A stretch of DNA of 64,000 nucleotides from Methylotenera sp. Lineage in GTDB: Bacteria > Pseudomonadota > Gammaproteobacteria > Burkholderiales > Methylophilaceae. This document shows, one piece after another, positions 19,348 to 26,874 of this stretch (position 1 is its first letter; every line of letters starts with the position of its first letter). The stretch is taken from NCBI GenBank assembly GCA_021732365.1, contig JAKFVD010000001.1, positions 1 through 64,000 of the forward strand, read 5' to 3'. A program made the position numbers and the translations under genes. The notes below the pieces were generated by a model. It had not been told where the DNA came from, searched no databases, and worked only from the letters and a program-made list of their open reading frames with translations.

Positions 19348-19449
19348 TAAATTCCCCGAATAAAATTAATTACAGTTGTAGTACGCTTACAGTAACGATA
19401 ATTTGTGTATTAAGTCTACTCAACTTGATGAACAATTTATAAAATATTT

Positions 19450-19466
19450 ATGACAATAGTGTGACA
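19450..19466 (-). promoter_or_regulatory. Pho box upstream of pstS
   Basis: On the minus strand TGTCAC (19466-19461) and TGTCAT (19455-19450) lie exactly 11 bases apart. A TATAAA (19441-19436) follows at the distance expected for the -10 of a PhoB-activated promoter. Confidence 0.8.
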
Positions 19467-19580
19467 AAAAGATAGTTTTAATTGTAATTGTTTATGGGGT
19501 GATTCACAGCGTATTTTAGTTTAAATTCATGCAAATTTTAACCATACTATTTTAATCAGGCCGCACTTAATGAAAGAGAA

Positions 19581-19994
19581 ATGATGAGCAAAGTGACTAT
19601 TTACCATAACCCCACATGCGGAACGTCGCGCAATACCTTGGCGATGATACGCGCCAGCGGTGTAGAGCCTGAGATTGTTGAATATTTAAAAATGCCGCCC
19701 AATCGTGAAAAGTTAACCGAGTTAATCGCGCAAATGCGCATTGCGCCGCGTGAGCTGTTGCGCGAAAAAGGCACGCCTTACACTGATTTAGGGCTGGATG
19801 ATTTAACCTTAAGCGACAGTGATTTAGTGGAAGCTATGTTGCAATATCCAATTTTGATCAATCGACCGATTGTCGTCACAGCAAAAGGTGTCAAGCTATG
19901 TCGCCCTTCAGAATTAGTATTAGAGATTTTGGAAAATCCAAACTTTGGTGAATTCATCAAAGAAGATGGCGAAAAAATAATCTATAAGCCTTAA
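19581..19994 (+). CDS. arsC: glutaredoxin-dependent arsenate reductase
   Basis: Reduces arsenate to arsenite, using glutathione/glutaredoxin. The catalytic Cys is C13 in NPTCGTSRNT, and the arsenate-binding arginines are R61, R95 and R108, matching E. coli ArsC C12, R60, R94 and R107 with an offset of one. At 137 residues it is full length. An ATG three bases later is an equal start. No arsR or arsenite pump gene is adjacent; its neighbour is the phosphate importer, which also takes in arsenate. The detached position suggests housekeeping detoxification. Confidence 0.93.
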   Translation: MMSKVTIYHNPTCGTSRNTLAMIRASGVEPEIVEYLKMPPNREKLTELIAQMRIAPRELLREKGTPYTDLGLDDLTLSDSDLVEAMLQYPILINRPIVVTAKGVKLCRPSELVLEILENPNFGEFIKEDGEKIIYKP

Positions 19995-20075
19995 ATATTT
20001 AAGCTAAAAAAAGCGTTAAGTCTTTGCTGTATAATGCTCAATTTTATTCAGTAGCTTAGTCATCAGCAACCCAAT

Positions 20076-21180
20076 ATGGAAGCCGAACAACTCAATATAA
20101 TTGCCAATCGTTTAAGCGATTTAAGCGCGCGTCATCTCGCCCTTCGGGGGTATCTTTGACTTTGAAAATAAGTCGCAAAAGCTAGAAGAAGTAAATGGTC
20201 TACTAGAAGACCCTAAAGTTTGGGATAACGCCAAGAAAGCCCAAGAATTAGGCAAAGAAAAACGTTTGCTTGAGCTGGTAGTGCATAACTTGCAAAATCT
20301 TGAAAATGGCTTAAATGACAGCCAAGAGCTTTTTGAAATGGCGCGGGAAGAAAATGACGATGAAACACTGTTAAGTGTGGATGCAGACACGCAAAACATT
20401 GAAACGCAAATTGCCGCTATGGAATTTAGGCGTATGTTTTCAGGGGAGTTGGACGCTAATAATTGCTTTATTGAATTTCAATCGGGCAGTGGCGGCACCG
20501 AGGCGCAAGACTGGTGCAATATGTTGTTGCGCATGTATCTGCGCTACGCCGAGCGCAAAGGCTTTAAAGTGGAAGTGCTGGAATTATCCGATGGCGATGT
20601 GGCGGGCATTAAAGGCGCATCAATAAAAATCACAGGTGATTATGCCTATGGTACTTTACGCACCGAAAATGGTGTGCACCGCTTGGTGCGTAAGTCGCCA
20701 TTCGATAGCAACGCCAAGCGCCACACCAGTTTTGCCAGTGTGCAGATTTTCCCAGAGGTAGACGATTCAATCGAAATCGATATCAATCCTGCCGATTTAC
20801 GCGTAGATACCTATCGTGCAAGTGGCGCAGGCGGTCAGCATATCAATAAAACTGATTCTGCCGTGCGTATTACGCATTTGCCAACAAATGTCGTTGTGCA
20901 ATGCCAAAATGACAGAAGCCAACATCGCAACCGCGAAGAAGCCATGAATATGTTGAAAGGCGCGCTTTATAATTTAGAACTAAATAAGCGCAACGCCGAC
21001 AAACAAGCCTTAGAAGATGCCAAAACCGATATCGGCTGGGGACATCAAATTAGGTCTTATGTATTAGACCAAGGCCGCATCAAGGATTTGCGCACCAATG
21101 TGGAGATTGGCAATACGCAAGGTGTGCTGGATGGCGACCTTGACCCATTTATACAAGTAAGTTTGAAGCAGGGAGTTTAA
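20076..21180 (+). CDS. prfB: peptide chain release factor 2, with programmed +1 frameshift
   Basis: RF2 ends translation at UGA and UAA. The gene starts at ATG 20076, reads 27 codons to an in-frame TGA at 20157-20159, then continues in the +1 frame from 20158, giving about 367 residues (E. coli 365). The slippery site is the canonical GGGGG-TAT-CTT-TGA-C. After the shift the stop-recognition tripeptide is SPF (207-209) and the peptidyl-hydrolysis motif GGQ is at 252-254, within [19 protein letters not shown]. Low RF2 slows reading of the TGA and promotes the shift, so the protein regulates its own amount. It must not be read as a broken gene. lysS lies downstream beyond a vapBC pair. Confidence 0.98.
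20147..20160 (+). promoter_or_regulatory. programmed +1 ribosomal frameshift site of prfB
   Basis: A GGGGG run resembling a Shine-Dalgarno site, then TAT CTT TGA C. The ribosome slips from CTT to TTT over the T at 20157 when UGA is read slowly. The element is identical to the one found in most bacterial prfB genes from CTT TGA C onwards. Confidence 0.97.
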
Positions 21181-21208
21181 ATTTAGATATTGCAAGCCTA
21201 AAAACAAC

Positions 21209-21230
21209 GCTATATACTAATGCTATATAC
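21209..21230 (+). promoter_or_regulatory. direct repeat upstream of vapB, candidate operator
   Basis: GCTATATAC occurs at 21209-21217 and again at 21222-21230, about 20 bases before the vapB start. VapB-VapC complexes usually repress their own promoter by binding repeats at this position; the repeats also contain TATA-like -10 elements. Confidence 0.5.
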
Positions 21231-21249
21231 AAAAAATGGGTGCGATAAA

Positions 21250-21486
21250 ATGAGCTTAAGTACCATATTCACTAACAACCGTTCGCAAGCGGTCCGCCTG
21301 CCAGCTGACGTGCGCATGCCTGAAGATGTGAAACAGGTTACCGTGCGCGCCAGAGGTAAAGAACGCATTATTGCACCACTAAAGTCTAGCTGGGATAGTT
21401 TTTTTATTGATGGCGTGCGGGCAACGGATGATTTTATGACAGATAGAGCAACACAAGTACAAGCAGAGCGCGAAAGTCTAGATTGA
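21250..21486 (+). CDS. vapB: antitoxin of VapB (AbrB-like swapped-hairpin) type
   Basis: A 78-residue antitoxin. The N-terminal DNA-binding part is LSTIFTNNRSQAVRLPADVR, the standard AbrB/MazE-like start of VapB proteins, and the acidic C-terminal tail would wrap the toxin. I chose the ATG at 21250 (MSLST) because the family begins there; an upstream ATG at 21220 falls inside the operator-like repeats. Its TGA overlaps the toxin start. The pair sits between prfB and lysS, which are usually neighbours, so it looks like an insertion into a conserved gene pair. Confidence 0.87.
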   Translation: MSLSTIFTNNRSQAVRLPADVRMPEDVKQVTVRARGKERIIAPLKSSWDSFFIDGVRATDDFMTDRATQVQAERESLD

Positions 21487-21890
21487 ATCAGTTTTTGCTT
21501 GATACTAATATTGTTATTTATGTCATTAAGCGCCGCCCAATCGAGGTGATGGATATTTTTAATCAAAATGCCAGCCGCATGGCGATTTCTAGTATTACCT
21601 TAGCCGAATTGGTTCATGGTGCCGAGAAAAGTATTAAGCCTGCCCAAAATTATGAGGTGATAGAAGATTTTTGTAGCAGGCTTGAAGTATTGCCTTACGG
21701 CGCAAAGGCGGCGCAACACTATGGAAGTATTCGTGCTGCCTTAGAAAAAGTGGGTCAACCAATCGGTATTAACGACATTCATATTGCGGCTCATGCGCGC
21801 AGTGAAGGGCTAATATTGGTTACTAATAATTTGCGTGAATTTGACCGCGTACCAGCGTTACAACTGCAAAACTGGGTAGTAAATAAATGA
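21483..21890 (+). CDS. vapC: PIN-domain ribonuclease toxin VapC
   Basis: A 135-residue PIN-domain nuclease; VapC toxins cleave initiator tRNA or rRNA in the families studied. Metal-binding acids are D7 in FLLDTNIVIY, E42 in LAELVHGAE, D98 in GINDIHIAAHA, with N115/N116 in the VTNNLREFDRV motif. The start is TTG at 21483, inside the stop region of vapB (4-base overlap), giving translational coupling; the first ATG would remove D7 and is therefore rejected. All catalytic positions are intact, so the toxin should be active. Confidence 0.9.
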   Translation: MNQFLLDTNIVIYVIKRRPIEVMDIFNQNASRMAISSITLAELVHGAEKSIKPAQNYEVIEDFCSRLEVLPYGAKAAQHYGSIRAALEKVGQPIGINDIHIAAHARSEGLILVTNNLREFDRVPALQLQNWVVNK

Positions 21891-21981
21891 TGGTGGGTTA
21901 AGTTGGACGCATTCTTAAAGCTGATAAAATTGCACATTGAGTATCAATAACAATGCAATAAAAGTATTTTGAAAGTAAATA

Positions 21982-23493
21982 ATGACAGACCAATCTGAAG
22001 TAATTTCTCAAGACGAAAACCATGTCATCGCTGAGCGTCGCGAGAAGCTTAAAGCCTTACGTGTGGCGACTAATGGCGTGGCTTTCCCTAATGATTTTAA
22101 GCCTTTGCACAAAGCCGATGCTTTGCATAAACAATATGATGAGTTGGATAAAGAAACATTAGACCCACAAACCATTTCAGCCACTGTGGCTGGCCGTATG
22201 ATGTTAAAACGTGTGATGGGTAAAGCCAGTTTTGCGACCATTCAAGACGCAAGCGGCAGAATTCAGTTATATATCGCACGCGATGAAGTGGGTGAAGAGA
22301 TTTACGAAAGCTTTAAACATTGGGATATGGGCGATTTTTTAGGTGCCACTGGCCGCTTGTTTAAAACGCGTACAGGCGAATTATCCATTCATGTGACCGA
22401 ACTAAGATTACTGACTAAATCACTGCGCCCATTGCCAGAAAAATTCCACGGCTTGCAAGATCAAGAAGTGAAATATCGCCAGCGCTATGTGGATTTGATT
22501 ACCAGTGAAGAAACGCGCGCAACATTTATTGCGCGTAGCAAAGTGGTTTCTGCCATTCGCAACTTTATGATTCAAAACGAATTTTTAGAAGTCGAAACGC
22601 CGATGTTGCACCCGATTCCAGGTGGCGCTTCTGCCAAACCGTTTATCACGCACCACAATGCACTGGATATGCAGATGTTTATGCGCATTGCCCCTGAGTT
22701 ATATTTAAAGCGTTTAGTGGTTGGTGGTTTTGAGCGCGTGTTTGAGATTAATCGCAATTTCCGCAATGAAGGTTTAAGCGTTCGCCATAATCCAGAATTC
22801 ACTATGATGGAATTTTATGCTGCTTATACGGATTACCAATGGTTGATGGATTTTACTGAGGCGACAATTCGCGCCGCCGCGATTGCCGCACGCGGCACAG
22901 CGGTGTTGACTTATGACGGAAAAGAAGTCGATTTAAGTAAACCATTTGAGCGCTTAACGATTGTGGGCGCGATTCAAAAATTTGCCCCAAAATATACGTT
23001 AAGTCAGCTTAACGATGCCGATTTTTTACGTGCAGAAATATTAAAACATGGAACAAAGCCATTCGACCATGCAGGTTTGGGCGCATTGCAATTAGCGTTG
23101 TTTGAAGAAACAGCCGAAAGCCAGTTGTGGCAACCGACATATATTATTGATTATCCGGTTGAAGTTTCACCTTTAGCACGCGCGTCTGACAAAAATCCTG
23201 AAATCACCGAACGCTTTGAGTTGTTTATTACTGGCCGTGAAATGGCCAATGGATTTAGCGAACTTAACGATGCGGAAGACCAAGCGGCGAGATTCCAGGC
23301 GCAAATGAAAGCCAAAGAAGCAGGCGATGCAGAAGCGATGTATTACGATGCGGATTTTATTCGCGCGCTGGAATACGGCATGCCACCAACGGGTGGTTGC
23401 GGTATTGGCATTGATCGTTTGGTGATGCTGATTACCGATTCGCCTAGCATTCGCGATGTGATTCTGTTCCCGCATATGCGGGCAGAGGCATAA
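21982..23493 (+). CDS. lysS: lysyl-tRNA synthetase, class II
   Basis: Charges tRNA-Lys with lysine. 503 residues: an N-terminal OB-fold anticodon-binding domain (about 55-160) and a class II catalytic domain. Motif 2 is [20 protein letters not shown] and motif 3 is [15 protein letters not shown] near the C-terminus. prfB-lysS adjacency is ancestral in proteobacteria and is broken here by vapBC. A strong terminator follows at 23532-23566. Confidence 0.97.
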   Translation: MTDQSEVISQDENHVIAERREKLKALRVATNGVAFPNDFKPLHKADALHKQYDELDKETLDPQTISATVAGRMMLKRVMGKASFATIQDASGRIQLYIARDEVGEEIYESFKHWDMGDFLGATGRLFKTRTGELSIHVTELRLLTKSLRPLPEKFHGLQDQEVKYRQRYVDLITSEETRATFIARSKVVSAIRNFMIQNEFLEVETPMLHPIPGGASAKPFITHHNALDMQMFMRIAPELYLKRLVVGGFERVFEINRNFRNEGLSVRHNPEFTMMEFYAAYTDYQWLMDFTEATIRAAAIAARGTAVLTYDGKEVDLSKPFERLTIVGAIQKFAPKYTLSQLNDADFLRAEILKHGTKPFDHAGLGALQLALFEETAESQLWQPTYIIDYPVEVSPLARASDKNPEITERFELFITGREMANGFSELNDAEDQAARFQAQMKAKEAGDAEAMYYDADFIRALEYGMPPTGGCGIGIDRLVMLITDSPSIRDVILFPHMRAEA

Positions 23494-23531
23494 AACACAA
23501 AATTGTTCATAACTTAATTGCTTTGAAACTT

Positions 23532-23566
23532 AACGCCAGCTTTTGAAAACAAAGCTGGCGTTTTTT
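23532..23566 (+). terminator. rho-independent terminator after lysS
   Basis: AACGCCAGCTTT (23532-23543) pairs perfectly with AAAGCTGGCGTT (23551-23562), with a 7-base loop and a T run. Confidence 0.92.
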
Positions 23567-23618
23567 ATTGTGGAACAGATACAACACTATGGTTGTGTTG
23601 GTTCAAAAAATAGTCATA

Positions 23619-23646
23619 TGTCACTTTTTTGTCATCAAATTGTCAC
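23619..23646 (+). promoter_or_regulatory. triple Pho box upstream of the phosphate porin
   Basis: TGTCAC (23619-23624), TGTCAT (23630-23635) and TGTCAC (23641-23646) lie at exact 11-base intervals on the plus strand, 68 bases before the porin start. This is the best Pho-box match in the window. Confidence 0.85.
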
Positions 23647-23714
23647 ACATGAACATCAAAATTCACCTCGTCAAAGAATATTAATTTTTAACGATTTTTA
23701 ACAAGGAAATTTTG

Positions 23715-25130
23715 ATGAGCTTTAAATTACGTCAAGCAGCGATTGCAGTAGCTGGTACGCTGTTACTCACAACTGGGCTAAGTGCAATGGCCGACAGTAC
23801 AACAGATATTGTGAATGCGTTAGTTAGTAAAGGCGTATTAACTGAGGAAGAAGGCGCTTTATTAATTAGAGGTCGCACTGGAGAAAAAGAAAGTGCAGAA
23901 AAGAAAGCTAAAGATCAGGCTTCTGTTAAGGTAGGTAAAAAGGGCTTAGAAGTGGAAAGTAGTGATGGTAATTTTAGCGTTAAATTAGGTGGTCGTATGC
24001 ATGCCGATGTCACATCATTTCAAAATGATGACAATTTAAGAGCCAGAGGCCCGCTTACAAATGTAACGCCACTAGAAGCCACAAGCGGCACGGAAATACG
24101 TCGTGGTCGTATCGCACTGAGCGGTACGCTATATAAAGATTTTGATTATATTATTGAAACAGATTTCAGCGGAAATGCCACTGGCGTTAGAGACCTTTTT
24201 GTCAATTACAGAGGTTTTAAGCCGTTTGAAGTGACGGTTGGCCATCAAAAACATGCGATGAGTATGGAAATTCAAGAAAGCTCTAACGATATTATGTTTA
24301 ATGAGCGCTCAGCCGTACAAGCATTAACACTTCCGTATTTTGACCGTGCAATTGGCGTTAACTTAAAAACATCTGGCGACAATTGGAATGTTCAAGGTGG
24401 TGTATACGGTGATTCTGTATCCCCACAGGATACTGCGTCTGTTGGAAGAAGCGATGAGGGCGGTGGCTGGGCTGTGCGTGGCACGTTTGCGCCAATTAAT
24501 GAAGAGAGTCGTTTAGTGCATTTTGGTGCAAATATTGGCCAACGTAAAACCAATGATGCGAATAACCAAGCTAACAGTAACTCACCTGCGTTTGCGCTTA
24601 GATTAGCAAACAACTCAGGATTGTCCTTATCAAACACAGGCAACATTACTGGACTTGATCAAGTGACATTGGGTATTTTAGAGTTTTCAGCAATGTACGG
24701 TCCATTGTCGTTTCAAAGTGAGTTTGCTCAAGCAAAAGCTGAACGTGAACAGCGCTCTGATTTAGACTTTAATGCGTTTTATGTACAGGCAGGTTATAGC
24801 TTAACTGGAGAGTCACGCACATATAAAGGTTCAGATGGCGAATTTAAACGCTTGAAACCAAAAAATAATTTCAGTTTAGAAAAAGGTACTTGGGGCGCAT
24901 GGGAAATAGCAGCGCGTTACGATCAGCTTGATTTGGTTGATGAAGATATTTTAGGTGGTGAGCAAAAGCGCGTGTCACTAAACTTGAACTGGTATATGAA
25001 CGAAAATGTACGTTTGCTTGCTGGTTATACACATACATTCGACTTAGAAAATTCACCAATTGTAAAAGCAAATGGCGATCAGCCAGACAGCATAGATTTG
25101 TTGACATTGCGTACTCAATTTGCGTTTTAA
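23715..25130 (+). CDS. phosphate-selective porin OprO/OprP family
   Basis: A 471-residue outer-membrane porin of the OprP/OprO family, which passes phosphate or polyphosphate. The signal peptide (MSFKLRQAAIAVAGTLLLTT, then GLSAMA) is followed by a short acidic and basic helical segment and then a beta-barrel with the GGRMHADVTSF and EIRRGRIALSGTLYKDFDYIIETD segments typical of the family, ending in Phe (LRTQFAF), the outer-membrane sorting signal. The ATG at 23715 is preceded by AAGGA at a good distance. The triple Pho box upstream strongly supports phosphate control. Specificity for phosphate over polyphosphate or other anions is not decided by sequence. Confidence 0.92.
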   Translation: MSFKLRQAAIAVAGTLLLTTGLSAMADSTTDIVNALVSKGVLTEEEGALLIRGRTGEKESAEKKAKDQASVKVGKKGLEVESSDGNFSVKLGGRMHADVTSFQNDDNLRARGPLTNVTPLEATSGTEIRRGRIALSGTLYKDFDYIIETDFSGNATGVRDLFVNYRGFKPFEVTVGHQKHAMSMEIQESSNDIMFNERSAVQALTLPYFDRAIGVNLKTSGDNWNVQGGVYGDSVSPQDTASVGRSDEGGGWAVRGTFAPINEESRLVHFGANIGQRKTNDANNQANSNSPAFALRLANNSGLSLSNTGNITGLDQVTLGILEFSAMYGPLSFQSEFAQAKAEREQRSDLDFNAFYVQAGYSLTGESRTYKGSDGEFKRLKPKNNFSLEKGTWGAWEIAARYDQLDLVDEDILGGEQKRVSLNLNWYMNENVRLLAGYTHTFDLENSPIVKANGDQPDSIDLLTLRTQFAF

Positions 25131-25161
25131 ATAGATTTAAATTTTTGTTTGTCATAATAGT

Positions 25162-25195
25162 AAGGGGTGCAGTCTCAATGCGCCCCTTTTTTTTT
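25162..25195 (+). terminator. rho-independent terminator after the porin
   Basis: AAGGGGTGC (25162-25170) pairs with GCGCCCCTT (25179-25187), one G-U pair, followed by nine Ts. Confidence 0.85.
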
Positions 25196-25442
25196 GATAA
25201 TTTGCATGCACCAGAATAGTGTTAATCGTGCACTTTAAGCGTGCATTTCATTTAATTTTACTGCAAAACTTAACCATTATTTAGGGTTAATTAATCGTCT
25301 CCATCCGCTTTTTAAAAGGCTTTCAAGCCATATCTGGCAATATTTATTTAAGCTGGAATGCTAATTGCTGAATCATCATTAAAGCAACATTGTTTGTACT
25401 GCATCTTTGGTTTTAATCAAGATGAGTGGCGGATAGGAAAGC
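25196..25442. other. intergenic region upstream of the protease gene
   Basis: No gene is seen. It contains a TGCAC-N7-GTGCA inverted repeat (25229-25245) and a nearby TGCATGCA palindrome, but no clear promoter. A ribosome-binding site (AGGAAAGC) precedes the next gene. Confidence 0.4.
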
Positions 25443-26393
25443 ATGATGAAACACTACTTGGCGAACATATATACATTACTGTTACTTTTGTGCGTAGCAA
25501 ATGGTGCATGGGCAATGCCAACTGACGAAACAGTGCGTGAGCTGAGTCATAGAGTGTTGCGCGTTAAAGTGAAACTGCCTAATGGAAATCTAGGCTTAGG
25601 TTCTGCTGTTGTCATCGCTAAAAACACAGTGATCACTAATTGCCATGTGGTCAATGATGCGACCAATGTTTCTGTAGTAGTGAATGGTGAGCCATATGCA
25701 GCTAGCGCGATTAAAGCCGATTGGCATCACGATTTGTGTATGCTGACTGTAGAAAATTTAGACGTACCAGCGGTGAAGTTTGGCGTCAGTAAAAATCTTC
25801 AATATGATGAATCTGTGTTTACTGTTGGCTATCCAGGCGAAACCGAGAGTCCTGTGAGCACATTTGGCATCGTAAATGGCTTATTTCCAATGGATGATAG
25901 TGTGATTATCCGTGCAAGTAGCGCGTTTAAATTGGGCGCCAGTGGTGGTGGCGCTTTTGACGATGCAGGTAATTTGATTGGAATTATTACGCTAAAAAGC
26001 AAAGGTAGTGATGCCTATTATTACTATATGCCTGTAGAGTGGGTGCAAGCGTTGATGAAAGTCCCTAGTGATGCATTAGATGTAAAAAGTAAAAAACCAT
26101 TTTGGGCTTTTGCAGATAAAGAACGCCCATACTTTATGCGTGTAGTGTACCCATATCAAAGCGGCGATTGGGACAGCTTGCTAGCCATTGCGAAAGAGTG
26201 GTCTGAGCGCGAGCCAAATACAGCAGAGTCATGGTTTTACTTGGCGAGTGCCGAATTTGCCAAAAAGGACTATATCAATGCTGAGGCACATTTTCAGCAA
26301 GCTTTGGAATTAGATAAAAGCCATTTAGAGGCAAGTGAAAGTCTTGCTAAAATCTCGGCCAAATTAGCGAACGTAAGCCTAGCATCAAATTAA
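25443..26393 (+). CDS. exported trypsin-like serine protease with C-terminal TPR-like repeats
   Basis: A 316-residue protein with a signal peptide (hydrophobic core LLLLLCVANGAWA, residues 11-24). The catalytic triad is readable: H68 in ITNCHVV, D97 in WHHDLCML, and S167 in GASGGGAF. The first 200 residues are a Deg-like protease domain without a PDZ domain; residues about 220-310 resemble one or two TPR helical pairs (EPNTAESWFYLASAEFAKKD). It is probably periplasmic. The substrate is unknown. An ATG three bases downstream is an alternative start. The upstream neighbour is a Pho-regulated porin and the downstream genes are a signalling operon in the opposite orientation. Confidence 0.85.
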   Translation: MMKHYLANIYTLLLLLCVANGAWAMPTDETVRELSHRVLRVKVKLPNGNLGLGSAVVIAKNTVITNCHVVNDATNVSVVVNGEPYAASAIKADWHHDLCMLTVENLDVPAVKFGVSKNLQYDESVFTVGYPGETESPVSTFGIVNGLFPMDDSVIIRASSAFKLGASGGGAFDDAGNLIGIITLKSKGSDAYYYYMPVEWVQALMKVPSDALDVKSKKPFWAFADKERPYFMRVVYPYQSGDWDSLLAIAKEWSEREPNTAESWFYLASAEFAKKDYINAEAHFQQALELDKSHLEASESLAKISAKLANVSLASN

Positions 26394-26406
26394 ACTGGAT
26401 ATTGGA

Positions 26407-26874
26407 TTAGCCGTTTATTTGCGTGGTATGAATAACGGGTGTAACTTCTGCATTCAGTTGCTTTAAGTGACGGTATAACATGCGTGTTTCAAGTAAATTC
26501 CACACACGTAGCATCGCCTCAATGGTGTCAAACGGTTTAGTTAAAAAGTCTTTTGCGCCTAGCGCAAGGGCTTTTCGTTTGGCAGCGATTGTGGCGTCGG
26601 CGGTTAAAACTAATACTGGTAAATATTCGTCTTTCGGAATATAGCGAGACAACATTTCTAACACGGCGTAACCATCTAGCTCTGGCATCATTAAATCTAG
26701 CAAGATTAGATCAGGTTGAAATGCAGTAAATAAATCAATCGCGCGTGTGGAATCCGCAGTGCTAATCACTTGCATAAAGCCTTCTCTTGCCAAGAGTTCT
26801 TCTAATAAACGCAAATTGGCTTCTGCATCATCTACTATTAAAATCTTTGCATTAAGCATTTCGGCTTCTGTCAT
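26407..26874 (-). CDS. single-domain response regulator (REC only)
   Basis: A 155-residue receiver-domain protein with no output domain. The acidic pocket is D15-D16, the phosphorylation site D60 (LILLDLMMPELDG), and the conserved Lys is K113 (KDFLTKPFD). About 25 residues after the domain form a helical tail. It overlaps the hybrid kinase gene by 4 bases (ATGA), so the two are translationally coupled. It probably receives phosphate from that kinase; with no DNA-binding domain it acts by protein contact or as a phosphate sink. Confidence 0.93.
   Translation of the reverse strand: MTEAEMLNAKILIVDDAEANLRLLEELLAREGFMQVISTADSTRAIDLFTAFQPDLILLDLMMPELDGYAVLEMLSRYIPKDEYLPVLVLTADATIAAKRKALALGAKDFLTKPFDTIEAMLRVWNLLETRMLYRHLKQLNAEVTPVIHTTQING

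Noticed and set aside
20157..20159. In-frame TGA early in prfB, as if a nonsense mutation
   Set aside because: The surrounding CTT TGA C with upstream GGGGG is the conserved programmed frameshift site; the +1 frame gives a complete RF2.
21209..21230. Possible CRISPR-like direct repeats
   Set aside because: Only two 9-base copies, with no spacers; best read as a toxin-antitoxin operator.
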